Positions 1 to 9,466 of a stretch of DNA of 64,000 nucleotides are shown one piece after another; position 1 is the stretch's first letter; each line of letters begins with the position of its first letter. The stretch lies in NCBI GenBank assembly GCA_000507305.1, contig DF240476.1, forward strand, positions 52,297-116,296, given 5' to 3'. Origin of the DNA: Breviolum minutum Mf 1.05b.01 (Eukaryota > Sar > Dinophyceae > Suessiales > Symbiodiniaceae). Below the pieces are notes generated by a model, which was given only the letters and a program-made list of their open reading frames with translations, did no database searches and was not told the DNA's origin. The position numbers and the translations under genes were made by a program.

Positions 1-257
1 CAAATGAAATCATTTCACTCTCAAGTGGTGGGCAGGTTTGTCCATCAATCTAGCTTTATTTCTATATATATATATATAACTGGTTGTGTCAGTTGACACT
101 TGCCATCTCACATGTTTCTGCTTCTGGCCATGAAATAATCCAGCTGTGGGTATTTGACAAGCTGTGTGAACTTCCAGTTGAAAAAAATGTGCCTAGCATA
201 TGCCTAGCATATGCCTAGCATCCGATAAGGTTGTGATCATTTCGCCTTCCTTGCCAC

Positions 258-349
258 CAGCCAGTTCCAAGATCATCGAAGTAGGATACACCGAGTCCAC
301 TACATGACCTCGCGAAACGAACAACGTCCAGTCACTTGATCGCAGGTAC
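258..349 (-). CDS. PPR-like exon (partial motif)
   Basis: Minus-strand exon candidate starting after an AAAAG acceptor and ending before GTGGCAAGG. It reads R-S-S-D-W-T-L-F-V-S-R-G-H-V-V then P-T-S-M-I-L-E-L-A-G, which fits the Trp helix followed by the next motif's start in dinoflagellate PPR proteins. It lies at the downstream end of the unit headed by the ORF at 13318. The fit to the motif is loose, and another frame of the same segment is interrupted by a stop. Confidence 0.4.
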
Positions 350-764
350 CTTTTGTAAGCTTTGAAAAAACATGACCCTCCCAAAAGGGGCGTTAAATAA
401 GACCTTGAATCAAGGGAGAGACTAACAGTGAAGCCGTCTTCACCAAATCGCCTTGTTCCAGGGAGATGAGATGGGGTAAATCTTCAGCTCCATGTGGAGC
501 AGCCATGTTTGTTTACCCGGAGTATACTTGAGGAACATCCCACCCATACACTCAAGGGCAATCCACACAAAATGTTTTTGAAATTTGTATCAAGGAAACT
601 TACTCAGCCAAAGGACCATGAAATAAACCTTTAAACTTTTTCCTACTAAATATGTAATCATGTAATCCCAAAAAGTTTCAAGGTCAGCCATTGGCTGAGT
701 AAGGATCCACCTCACCATACAACCTCCATATCCCATGCCATGTTCTCTCCCCCCTTTTGCGCAC
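350..764. other. Non-coding stretch, no element recognised
   Basis: Ordinary intron-like sequence between two candidate exons. I see no palindrome, tandem repeat or convincing open frame here. Confidence 0.5.
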
Positions 765-869
765 CTAAAACTGCCTTGTCCGACTTCAAGGCTCTTTCTG
801 ACTCGGACCACGTGGCGGTCCCAACACAGGCACTGATACACCGTGCGGCACCATGGTGAAAGCGAAAAC
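765..869 (-). CDS. PPR exon, 105 nt
   Basis: The sequence between a TTAG acceptor and an AG/GTGCGC donor is 105 nt, the length of one 35-residue PPR. It reads A-R-C-I-S-A-C-V-G-T-A-T-W-S-E-S-E-R-A-L, with the I-S-A-C and Trp positions of the family. PPR proteins bind RNA, usually in organelles; the target here is unknown. Neighbouring exons lie far away on the same strand. Confidence 0.6.
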
Positions 870-1039
870 CTAAGGCAGTTGGGCAATTGAGGCGATTTCT
901 AGTTCACTAAGGTGCCATTGCTAAGTCATCAGGTTCAGTTTGTTGTGCCTATGGTTTTTTAATGAAATAAGTAGATTTTAACAACCATGGTTCATTAAGT
1001 AATAAATAAATCATAAATCATATATGCTCAAATTTAAAT

Positions 1040-1062
1040 ATATAATATATATATATATATAT
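1040..1062. repeat. AT microsatellite
   Basis: A run of alternating A and T is followed by a T tract. It begins the block that is repeated after the N at 1348. Confidence 0.9.
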
Positions 1063-1347
1063 TTTTTTTGGATATATTGCTATCCAAATAAGGTGATGGC
1101 AATCAGTGATTGAATATAACTTTGGATATTTGCCATTGTTTTTGGGGTGACAAAATATGTTTTAAAAAAACGAAGCCCAAAACACCGGGGTAAAAAGCTT
1201 GGGGGATCACTCATCACTATACCTGGTAATACAAACAGTACTGGGCAAAACTTCTTGGAAAAACTCATAGGAAGCAATGGAATATCACCAATTTGAATAG
1301 GAAATACTGCAATGCATCTTCAAAAGGGTCCATTTTCCATTGCCATG
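1062..1347. repeat. Duplicated block, copy 1 (before the N)
   Basis: About 285 bp running from a T tract through GATATATTGCTATCC to TTCCATTGCCATG. It matches 1371-1656 almost perfectly, with one A missing in the second copy, and ends exactly at the ambiguous base. Confidence 0.9.
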
Positions 1348-1348
1348 N
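1348..1348. other. Ambiguous base / probable assembly join
   Basis: A single N directly separates two near-identical blocks of about 285 bp inside AT microsatellite sequence. It is more likely a scaffolding or polishing join than a real tandem duplication. Confidence 0.8.
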
Positions 1349-1370
1349 AATATATATATATATATATATA

Positions 1371-1656
1371 TTTTTTTTTGGATATATTGCTATCCAAATA
1401 AGGTGATGGCAATCAGTGATTGAATATAACTTTGGATATTTGCCATTGTTTTTGGGGTGACAAAATATGTTTTAAAAAACGAAGCCCAAAACACCGGGGT
1501 AAAAAGCTTGGGGGATCACTCATCACTATACCTGGTAATACAAACAGTACTGGGCAAAACTTCTTGGAAAAACTCATAGGAAGCAATGGAATATCACCAA
1601 TTTGAATAGGAAATACTGCAATGCATCTTCAAAAGGGTCCATTTTCCATTGCCATG
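1371..1656. repeat. Duplicated block, copy 2 (after the N)
   Basis: Near-identical copy of 1062-1347, offset by 310 and then 309 bases. An ORF of 61 codons within it is an incidental reading of the repeat. The 3' part resembles a decayed family E element (GCAATGGA...TCCATTGCCATG). Confidence 0.85.
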
Positions 1657-1849
1657 TTTATCCAGGAGTGTAGGTCCCTTGCCAAAGTTTAAGTTTTAGT
1701 TAGATTCTCAGTTTCCACCGATCAACTCAAAGGGGCTGCACACTGGGATTAAGACATCCATCGGATAGTGAAATTCAAAATCCCTTGCGGTTGGGAAGAG
1801 ATTCTCAGGGAGAGTGCTGTAGAATACATGTAGGATGGCTGAACTCATT

Positions 1850-1950
1850 ACATACCCAGAGGATCCATGTATGGCATATTTACTTACATTTGGTTGATTT
1901 TTATGGTAGGTAAATATACCATACAGGGATCCTATAGTCCTATGGGATAT
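1850..1950. mobile_element. Family J palindrome, copy 1
   Basis: The ends are inverted copies: GGATCCATGTATGGCATATT near the left and a matching CCATACAGGGATCCTAT near the right, around a centre with TTACTTACATTTGG and its inverse. A related copy lies at 35111-35205. Probably a small non-autonomous foldback transposon. Confidence 0.7.
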
Positions 1951-2079
1951 ATACGAGGGCGTCCAAAATGTCAAGTTGCTCTTGTGCAGATTGCATTTTT
2001 TTGGTGAACAGCTATGTCGGCTACGTTCGTTCCCTGCACAAAAAGAACCATCAAACAAGTGGCTACTTTTTTGCGTCAC

Positions 2080-2146
2080 CTTTTGGTGAATTGTTTAGAA
2101 GGTTCTTCCGGTCGCCCATACACAGCCATCCTAGTTGTCCAAATGC
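2080..2146 (-). CDS. PPR exon, 67 nt
   Basis: Bounded by a TTGGAG acceptor and an AAAAG/GTGACG donor, this segment reads A-F-G-Q-L-G-W-L-C-M-G-D-R-K-N-L-L-N-N-S. The F-G-x-x-G-W spacing matches the loop and second helix of PPR motifs. Two other frames are open over the same short span, so the frame choice rests on motif fit and splice sites. Confidence 0.45.
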
Positions 2147-2387
2147 CTCCAAAAATTTCCGCACAAACTTCATTCCTTACATTTTTCTTAAACGGAAATC
2201 CCACGCGTTCCCGAAGGTTTACGAGTTAACAACGAGACCTGCCGAAAGGTGTCCCGACCCGACCCGACCAAAACTTGGTTGCCAGGAGACGTACATAGCC
2301 CCTCCTTAACAGCTGGATCGCAAGGAGGGAATCCATTTTCCCAAAAAAAACAACAGGCACTTTGAGAAGAATATGTCCTACTGATCC

Positions 2388-2505
2388 TACTGTTGATGGA
2401 AGAAATCCCGCACCAGTTGAGGTTGGTAGTTTTATCCCACTATTATCTATTATAATTTTCAAGGTTGTTTTCTACATTCCAAGTGGTGAACGCCGGATTT
2501 CAGGG
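2388..2505. mobile_element. Family D MITE, 3' end decayed
   Basis: The left end TA-CTGTTGATGGAAGAAATCC and CGCACCAG are clear. The matching right terminus is eroded (CCAAGTGGTGAACGCCGGATTTC), so this is a damaged copy of the element seen intact at 29508-29612 and 57934-58060. Confidence 0.65.
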
Positions 2506-2601
2506 ATCCCTAAGAATCTTCACCACACACAACCTATGATAAAACTTGTGGCTTTAAAAGCCCAGTATCTCATACTAAATGATACTTGACTTAAACAGGT
2601 G

Positions 2602-2720
2602 TACCCTCCCTGAAACTAACATGTTCTTCCCTGAAAATTGGTGGTTGGGAGACTACTTACTTTCCCTTTGGGTTTCAGCCTATTTTCAGGGAGCGTTTGC
2701 TGTTAGTTTGAGGGAGAGTA
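2602..2720. mobile_element. Family C MITE, copy 1
   Basis: It begins TA-CCCTCCCTGAAACTAACA and ends TGTTAGTTTGAGGGAGAG-TA, so long terminal inverted repeats are flanked by TA. The inner segment carries CTATTTTCAGGGAGCG, shared with other family C copies. The structure fits Stowaway-type MITEs that duplicate a TA target. Confidence 0.8.
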
Positions 2721-5027
2721 TAAAGCAAGAAAAACAACTTCTCTTACAACTTTCCAAAATGCAACTAACTTCCCTACTGATGATCTGAAGGAACGCAGGA
2801 TCACAACCTGCCAAAGCCCTCACAGGACTCCCCACACCTAAAACATTTCACCCCACCGGTCACCATTTCATCATCAACTTCGGAAAAACCATGGTGATTT
2901 CACCACTCACAACGTCGTGACTCCTTCGCCTCGGGTGTTATTCTTTTTTCTGTGTTTCCTTTCTTCACAAGAATGTCACTCTTAAAAAAAAGTGGAACCA
3001 CCAACTGTACCTCCCCAACAAAAAACGTCCCCCCCGAAAAAAAGAACGCAACTAAAAACATACCCTGACTTTGGGACCATGACTTTGGTGCAGTGGGGTC
3101 TGGAGGCTGTAGTTGATAAACCTGAGCGAACTCTGGCAGCGAAAAAACGCGGAAAAACGAACCGAGAACCGACTGGTACACCCTGGAAGATTAACATGGA
3201 ACCTATAAATCACCCATTTAGAAAGGAAAATCATCTTCCCAACCTGTATTATGTTCCATGTTAATCTTCCAGGGCGTAAAGGAAAATGAATTCGATGGCC
3301 GTGAAAATCCAACATCCTAAAGGAATCGGAAATTATGATTGAAAACTCATGGCGGCTAAACTTTCGGCTTTTGGAATTTCGGAATTTCCTTTTAACTATG
3401 GGGATGTGTTGGTGTCCATCTTAGTTTTCAGTGCAAGTGAAGGGACGTACTGCACCTACTAATGAACCATTGACTGTCCCTATCTTTCAACTTGGATTAA
3501 ACCAATTAATCCCTGGCTCCTGACGACAATTCTCAATTTCACAACGTTGCTAAAAAGGGTTGGTGATCAATTGTATGTTGCATCATCTCTTGGCATCACC
3601 AGTCTAAATTGATGAAGGACCTTTTGTGCAATTCTTGGACTTCCGGAAACAAAACACATCCCAACAAATCAGCTTTGGACACAGGAAGTCCTGGGTCAGA
3701 TATAGCTAGCCTTCTAAGACACTGGGCTTCATTCGGGGTTTCCCTTCGCCCACCCGGGCTCTGGCCACACAACCGCTTCCGCTATCTGGAGGGATTGGGC
3801 TACTCCCATGACGAACCGATCTTTTTTTGCTCTCTTTCCCACAATGGCAGCTGTAGGGATGTCGTGGAAACAACATTCCTTGGGTGAAGCAAGGGGATGA
3901 CAGGCGAGTTTTTTGAAAAAAACAACAGTCATCCCAAAAGCGCTTGTAGTAGCATTGATCATATATAACGGCAAAATGAACACAAAAGGCATTGGGAATG
4001 CTACATATTTCGGGAGTTGACAATTTGAAGTTGAAATAATTTCTCGGCGAAATGAATCATAATTCACTAGCTGTGAGAAACTTGAGGTGAAGATAACAAG
4101 CGGGTCCCAAATTGGAAGCATTTAGAGGGCCAGTTTTTAGAAGGCGAAGGATGCTTTTCGCAAGTTGGATGCCATCAACAAAGCTCGGAAAACAAAAAAC
4201 AAAAACACATCTGAGCAATTTTTATCCTATTTCAGCAAACATGTGAAGTCCTGAATTAAACGTTATGTTTTGGGTGCGTGGCTTATCATAAACTATTCAG
4301 TGTGGATCTGTTTGCTATTTTTCAAAAAATGACGTCACATGATGTTGCCACAAATTCATCCAGAAACACATGTTTCATGCAACTTGGTGTTGAATGAAAA
4401 AGATTCTTCCTGCCCCTTGCTGTTGAAACATTGATCAATTTTCCACATAACTTTATTTCCAGCTTGCCCAGCTGCAACCATCGTGCTTCTTGCAAGAATT
4501 GCCCTTCACCTAAGAGGTGAAGGGCAGAGATGACAGGACATGTTTCTGATGGATTTCGAGTGTTTCATTTTATATAGTGGGATGGAAGATTCCTATGATA
4601 AAAAGTGACTTCACCCCCAAAATCAATGTTTGGAACCCGAAAAAAAGAAGGTGGATGGAAGATGATTGTCCTTTTCAAGCAGGTGAGTTTCAGGTTCCAT
4701 GTCAATTTTTCAGGGTTTAATATATCATTGTCTGTTTTGGAATGATGTAGAATACGTTGTCGTCAATTCATTGCGCTGCCATATCTTGCATCTGGACCCG
4801 CTACATGCAGTGAGTTTTCAGGGATAGATTTTGGGAAAAAAAACCTCCTTCAAAAGCTCACCCCCCCACACCCCGCACCACTCCTGCAACTAGCGGTCGG
4901 AAAACAGCTTTCCTTGTTGGCATGGTATGTTTCCAGCTTGTCAGTTATAAATGTAAGAAAAAATCATCATATTTTCTTCTATTTGGTGGTGGGGATGGTC
5001 AGAATCTCAAAAAAAAACAACAAGTAT
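2721..5027. other. Long intron or intergenic stretch with decayed elements
   Basis: Apart from the family B element at 3177-3278, I see only relics, for example GGTTCCATGTCAATTTTTCAGG near 4690 (family B/F-like). Several short open frames exist on both strands (3609-4121) but none has a recognisable motif. A weak PPR-like Trp segment near 4755-4830 was not convincing. Confidence 0.4.
3177..3278. mobile_element. Family B MITE, copy 1
   Basis: TA-CACCCTGGAAGATTAACATG at the left is mirrored by CATGTTAATCTTCCAGGGCG-TA at the right: near-perfect terminal inverted repeats flanked by TA. The centre holds AGAAAGGAAAATCATCTTCC, shared with the other copies. It carries no coding capacity. Confidence 0.9.
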
Positions 5028-5126
5028 CTAGTTGGTGGTTTCAACCCATCTGAAAAATATTAGTCAAATCAGGAATCTTCCCCGAAGTAGGGATGAAAAT
5101 AAAACCTATTTGAAACCACCATCCAG
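5028..5126. mobile_element. Family A MITE, copy 1
   Basis: About 98 bp between CTAGTTGGTGGTTTCAACCC and TTTGAAACCACCATCCAG. The core TGAAAAATATTAGTCAAAT...TTCCCC...TAGGGATGAAAAT is shared by all family A copies in the window. Confidence 0.9.
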
Positions 5127-5209
5127 ATATACTGTAGCAGTGAATAAATACCGCTTGTATTCAGACCACACGTGAACTTTGAAAGCTGCCTCCAACTACG
5201 CCGAGGTAC

Positions 5210-5311
5210 AAGAAAGCAGTACGGATTCGATGGTCAACATGTCGCTGTGCAAACGATGTTCTTCTAAAACTTTCAGGAGAGACATGCCATGTCGCCATTG
5301 CAACGCTTTTC
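5210..5311 (-). CDS. PPR exon, 102 nt, symmetrical phase 1-1
   Basis: Between a TCTTCGAG acceptor and a T/GTACCT donor, the exon encodes K-A-L-Q-W-R-H-G-M-S-L-L-K-V-L then S-D-M-L-T-I-E-S-V-L-L-S. That is one PPR unit running from the loop Trp to the next S-A-C site. Both ends interrupt a codon after its first base, so the exon could be duplicated or skipped without a frame change. It sits between two palindromic elements (5028-5126 and 5369-5478). Confidence 0.75.
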
Positions 5312-5368
5312 CTCGAAGAAAAAGCGAACCCCAATCCCGAAATCCGTAAAAAAAAACATGTATCCGGA

Positions 5369-5478
5369 TCCTGAAACTAACAAACATAGCACCTGAAAAT
5401 GGATGGTGGTAAATACTATAGTTTCCTTTGGGGATTGCCTATGATATCAGGGGCTATGTTAATTTTAGGTAGTGTAAA
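5369..5478. mobile_element. Family C-like element, diverged
   Basis: CCTGAAACTAACAAACATAGC is mirrored by GGGGCTATGTTAATTTTAGG, with CCTGAAAATGGATGG inside. The outer ends are decayed. Confidence 0.6.
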
Positions 5479-5826
5479 AACAAAACAAAAAACAAGCCCC
5501 AAGAGGAGATTGTGTGCCAAGTTGTTTCTCTTCATCTTGAGTGAGGCAGGAAATGAAGAGGTTCATGGAAGGCGCAAATGAAACACACAACAAGAATCAA
5601 AAGGATACTGTTTAGATACTGTAGATTATATACTTGTACAAATTCAAATATGCATATAAAGATACATGGTTCATCCTCTTTCAAACTCCATCTATCCACA
5701 TCAAGAAGGCTTTCTTTACAAAACATCTTTCATCCACACTAGGTGCCCCCCAGAAATACATCAGCAAGATGACGGGGTGGTGAAACCACCCACACCGGAA
5801 ACATTCACAAACAAACAAAAAACCGC

Positions 5827-5931
5827 TACACCCCGGAAGATTAACATGGAACACAATCATGGAGGTTTGGAAGATCATTTTCCTTTCTAAACGGGTGATT
5901 TGTAGGTTCCATGTAAATCTTCAGGAGTGTA
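5827..5931. mobile_element. Family B MITE, copy 2
   Basis: TA-CACCCCGGAAGATTAACATG is mirrored by CATGTAAATCTTCAGGAGTG-TA. The centre AATCATGGAGGTTTGGAAGA is nearly identical to the copy at 47654-47758. Confidence 0.9.
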
Positions 5932-5999
5932 AACAACACACAACTCCACAACTGTTTCCCCATCCCCCAAAATCAAGAAGGACTCAAGTTTCCAATCAC

Positions 6000-6132
6000 C
6001 TTCAACGTCACGTTGTAGCTGATCAGATTGACATTGAAATGGCCCAAGGTCTGTTTGAAAAGTTGCAAAGCATCAGGCCATGCTCCGACCAAATGAGATA
6101 GCCGAAGATTGATGGTAAGGATATCAGGTTGC
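6000..6132 (-). CDS. PPR exon, 133 nt
   Basis: The exon runs from a TGTATACAG acceptor to a GAAG/GTGATT donor. It encodes Q-P-D-I-L-T-I-N-L-R-L-S-H-L-V-G-A-W-P-D, then A-L-Q-L-F, and then N-L-I-S-Y-N-V-T-L-K. That is one complete PPR (P-D-I-L-T-I-N to the Trp helix) and the start of the next. It directly follows a putative intron made of a family H palindrome. Confidence 0.85.
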
Positions 6133-6140
6133 CTGTATAC

Positions 6141-6262
6141 AAGGTGGGCCCCAGATCCAGTTATAAGTAGGGTGAAATAAGGCCAGGAAACCCAGTTACA
6201 AGGCCATTTGTAGGGGTTATAAGTTATAACTCCATGTATAACTGGATCCGGGGCCCACCTGG
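6141..6262. mobile_element. Family H palindrome, copy 1 (candidate introner)
   Basis: AAGGTGGGCCCCAGATCCAG at the left is mirrored by CTGGATCCGGGGCCCACCT at the right, with inverted GTTATAAG/TTATAACTCC motifs inside. On the minus strand it lies between two PPR exon pieces, and its ends sit within a few bases of possible splice sites (GC or GT donor near 6258-6263, TATACAG acceptor at 6133). It may therefore be an intron created by a transposon. Confidence 0.75.
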
Positions 6263-6263
6263 C

Positions 6264-6341
6264 ATTCCGAAGAACATGGGGGATGCCCATACAGCATCAA
6301 CGAAATCACATCGAATCAGCCAAGGATTTGAGATATCATTC
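6264..6341 (-). CDS. PPR exon upstream of family H intron
   Basis: After a TTTTGTACAG acceptor the frame reads D-I-S-N-P-W-L-I-R-C-D-F-V-D-A-V-W-A-S-P, then M-F-F-G-M, matching the PPR start, Cys loop and Trp. With a GC donor at 6263/6262 it joins in frame to the exon at 6132 (F-F-G-M-Q-P-D-I-L). With the GT donor at 6258 the frames do not match. GC donors are known in dinoflagellates. Confidence 0.55.
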
Positions 6342-7116
6342 CTGTACAAAAGAAGGCTCAAATGCTCAAGTCTAAAGTTCATCATATCCGATGGTAAATT
6401 GAGGTCAATCAAAAAAAACACACAACTTTTCAAATGTGCAAAAAAACATGTTGACTGGAAGGGATGCCACATCTGGCCCCCCAAAAAAATATTCATGATT
6501 TTGAAATGGCGTTGACGGCGTTGATATTTTTGTTGTATAATTACTTGTTGGTGGTTTCAACCCAGATTACACCGAATAAGCGGCGTGCGATTTGTTAAGA
6601 CTCCCATCTCTCCAAACATGTTTGTTTCATGTTTTCACCCCATGGATGAACCGAAGGCTGGTTGGTTCAATTTCAAGATCTCAGCAGCAACAAGGAAAAA
6701 GGACTGTGCCATTTGCATATCCTAAGCCTGCAAAAGGGTGTACCCTCCAAACACTCCAATCTTTGCTATCCCCCCAAAAATTCGACTACCAACTTCTAAC
6801 CCTCCCCCAAAAAAAACAAAACCAACATAGCCACTGAAAAAATTCAAGCCTTCAACATTCCCCCCCACAAAAAAAAATCGGAAATCAACATAATTCCCCA
6901 AGGCATCAAGCAATTCAGGGCTTCCAGGTGGCGAGTTTTTGCTCCCCCTGACACCCAGCCACCAGGTCAGTCTTTTCCCCCAAAAAAACGACGAAAATCC
7001 AAGTGGCAAAGATGCAAATTTTTCACCTCGGAAGCTGGTAGTCAGTGACTTGTTGGGCTGCCAGAGGTCACCGGATTTTTTTTTGGGGGGGGGGAAGGCA
7101 ACAGATTGTAGCTGTT
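6342..7116. other. Intron-like sequence
   Basis: Contains poly-C/poly-A rich stretches (6770-6900) that give short open frames on both strands, but no domain or splice-supported exon that I recognise, other than the solo family A end. Confidence 0.4.
6544..6565. mobile_element. Solo family A end
   Basis: TTGTTGGTGGTTTCAACCCAG matches the left terminus of family A, but no right terminus follows. It is a truncated copy. Confidence 0.6.
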
Positions 7117-7117
7117 G

Positions 7118-7240
7118 TACCCCCTCCCTGCGACTAACAGCAAAAGCCTTTGAAAATAGACCAGCTGGAAGTTTGGAGATTCCTAACTTGGAAACCCATC
7201 CATTTTCAGGGGCGAACCTTTCGTTTCAGGGGCTATGGAT
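7118..7240. mobile_element. Family C element, right end lost
   Basis: TA-CCCCCTCCCTGCGACTAACA begins a family C copy with AAAGCCTTTGAAAATAGACC and CCATCCATTTTCAGGGGCGA. The right terminus is reduced to TTTCGTTTCAGGGG. Confidence 0.65.
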
Positions 7241-7355
7241 GTGTTCCGAAAATAGTGATATATAGTGGTACCCCCAAATCATCCCATTTTGAAAAGGTTC
7301 TCCTTTAGTTAACCATCCATTTTGGGGTAGATACCACTATTTTCGGAAACATCCC
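7241..7355. mobile_element. Family K palindrome, copy 1
   Basis: TTCCGAAAATAGTGATATAT and GTGGTACCCCCAAAT at the left are mirrored by ATTTTGGGGTAGATACCACTATTTTCGGAAA at the right. It abuts the family C element. A diverged relative is at 33063-33168. Confidence 0.75.
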
Positions 7356-7934
7356 GAAAAGCGTAAAGGTGAAGGAATCCCAGAAACCCCTTAAAAATTC
7401 CAGCCACAAGGCCCTTCCTGGAAAATCAGCATTTAATAGTAAACACATCTTGAAATGGTTGTTTTTGTTCCATTGTCATTTTTTAGTTTTTTGAGGGGGG
7501 TACTTCCGAAGTTAGGGAGAAGTCACTAAAAGTGAATGGTGACTTTTTTTTGTGAATCCAATCATGGGTCGACTTGTGAATTGAGGCTCCGGTCCTTAGG
7601 TCCCCTGCGAAGAAAAGGTCAAAGGTTTAGCAAGGTACATTTAAAACCCCAGGATCAACCCTAAGGGGCCGTTTGGGTATAAGGGACTACCAAAGATTGG
7701 CTAAGTATGCAATAACAAAAAGCATGTTTGTTTCCAATAAATTCATCAATAGATACAACAAAACTAGGACTTCTTGACCATTATCCACCAAACATCAATC
7801 TCAAAACTTTCAAATTTCAAACAACAAAATCCTTGGGAGAAACACGAAAACAAACAAATTCCACCCTGTCCGGCGCCTTCTTTCACGCCCAAATCCTGGA
7901 AACATGCAGATTTCCTCCCAACAGAAACTAGTAA
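7356..7934. other. Intron-like sequence, nothing recognised
   Basis: No palindrome or exon with a recognisable motif was found between the family K element and the family A copy. Confidence 0.4.
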
Positions 7935-8034
7935 CTAGTTGGTGATTTCAACCCAATTGAAAAATATGCTCGTCAAATAGGATCCATTTCCCCATGTAAA
8001 AATCAACAATTATGTTTTTCGAACCACCACCTAG
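7935..8034. mobile_element. Family A MITE, copy 2
   Basis: CTAGTTGGTGATTTCAACCC...TCGAACCACCACCTAG, with the family core (TGAAAAATATGCTCGTCAAAT). Confidence 0.9.
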
Positions 8035-8204
8035 AAAACCCTCTGCCAAAGGAGCTGGAAAGCAGCTGCAAATGTTGCATCCAAGGACCATAGCTCACCT
8101 CTTCGAGCCCGATGCATCGATTATTTCTTCGGGATTTTTTCTCATCAAAAACCACGAAACAAAACCGGGGATTTTCCCCTTGCAAATTCCCATGAAATAC
8201 TAGG

Positions 8205-8300
8205 TGTTTAATGGGGAATCCTTATAAGAGATTATTATTAAAAATCCCTCTTTAATTGGGTAGTATAATCCCCTATATTACCTGAATAACCGTTTTTTGT
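8205..8300. mobile_element. Family I palindrome, diverged
   Basis: GTGTTTAATGGGGAATCCTTAT is mirrored by ATAATCCCCTATATTACCTGAATAAC. The layout matches the family I copies at 14771-14852 and 35322-35413. Confidence 0.6.
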
Positions 8301-8868
8301 TTTCATTGCTCAATTATGGATTTTGTGTTTGATGAGCAAGGATGTGTGGATATACCCCCCTTCCAGGAATCCAATCGCCACCAGGATGACGTTTGCATCT
8401 TTAGGTGTGAGGATCCCCCCAAAAAAACTCCCTTTCGCAGTGTTACTAGGAGGGGAGGGTCTACATACAAATGATGATTTATGTATCTTCAAGATCTTCA
8501 AGGCACAGGGATGTCTTCAAGGTTCAGAGATACAAAGGGATCGTTTTGATTTAATGTAAGGATTTTAGGGCTTCAAGAGTGCAAATTTCGAGGGAGGAAT
8601 GTTATCAGTCTTCAATTCAATCTTTTCAATTTTTTGTACAAGGCTCATGTTTCAAACAAACAACCTAAACATCTAAACAACAAACACTTTTATATAATCT
8701 ACAAAAATCATGCCACAATATCCGCAAATGTATTTACGAAAATTTCGTGTTGTTTTTTTGACCCATTGGCTATATGGTAAAAAAATGGCAACAACGTGAT
8801 GTCCACAACTTCAAATCCTGAAATTCAGATGACCGGACTCCACTAACCCTTCGGCAGCCGGGTCACAC
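8301..8868. other. Intron-like sequence, nothing recognised
   Basis: Short unrelated open frames on both strands (8310-8559) and A/T-rich sequence; no element ends or PPR motif. Confidence 0.4.
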
Positions 8869-8945
8869 TGGCCAAGGTGTTCATGGTGATGACATCAGGT
8901 ATTTGGACCATCTCATCCATCAATTGTAACAACCAACTCCATTGC
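8869..8945 (-). CDS. PPR exon, 77 nt
   Basis: From a GTTGAG acceptor to an A/GTGTGA donor, the exon encodes Q-W-S-W-L-L-Q-L-M-D-E-M-V-Q-I-P-D-V-I-T and then M-N-T-L-A. That is the Trp helix and the P-D-V-I-T-x-N start of the next PPR. It joins in frame to the exon at 9066-9124 across a 120-nt GT-AG intron, making S-P-R-Q-W-S-W. Confidence 0.85.
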
Positions 8946-9065
8946 CTCAACGTTGAGGCGTTGAGTTTGGGAATTTCAACTCCAGAGTTTGGGGGAGCAT
9001 TACTTAAAGAAGAAAGGGTGACTTGACTTCTTTGAAGAGAACCCCAAAAAAAACATGGGTGGCAC

Positions 9066-9124
9066 CGGGGAGATTGGGAATTCCACGACGTCACAGACAC
9101 ACCTTTCTCTTTGTTTTGTTGAAG
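9066..9124 (-). CDS. PPR exon, 59 nt
   Basis: Between a GTGTGCAG acceptor and a CCCCG/GTGCCA donor the frame reads L-Q-Q-N-K-E-K-G-V-S-V-T-S-W-N-S. V-T-S-W-N-S is the first-helix signature of PPR motifs. Spliced to 8945-8869, it gives a shortened loop (S-Q-S-P-R-Q-W), a few residues less than the usual S-A-C-E-K-x-x-x-W. Confidence 0.7.
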
Positions 9125-9363
9125 CTGCACACCGGGAAAATGAACGGCTGGAAGCTAAAGACCTCATCAGAACCAAACCTCCGTTCTTGGATTCCATGAA
9201 AAAAATTCTAGGGTGCATCTTATTTTTAGTATCTGAATCCTCAGGTTCTCAATGCCCTTCAACTATGCTAGTTCCTAAGGAAAATTTTACATGTCAAATT
9301 ATATCAAACCGTCAGAACCCCTAAAAACAGTTGTCAAATTGACATCTTTAACATCCATCTAGT

Positions 9364-9466
9364 CTAGTTGGTGGTTTCAACCCATTTGAAAAATATTATA
9401 TAGTCAGATTGGATCATTTCCCCAGGTAGGGGTGAACATAAAAAAATGTTCGAAACCACCAACCAG
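9364..9466. mobile_element. Family A MITE, copy 3
   Basis: CTAGTTGGTGGTTTCAACCC...TCGAAACCACCAACCAG with the family core; a few bases longer in the middle (ATTATATAGTCAGATT). Confidence 0.9.

Noticed and set aside
4755..4830. PPR-like minus-strand peptide L-T-A-C-S-G-S-R-C-K-I-W
   Set aside because: Loop and Trp are suggestive, but no helix follows and splice sites are poor.
6133..6258. Canonical GT-AG intron of 126 nt at the family H palindrome
   Set aside because: It joins 6132 to a frame that has an in-frame stop upstream and no acceptor. I prefer the GC donor at 6263, but the GT form is not excluded.
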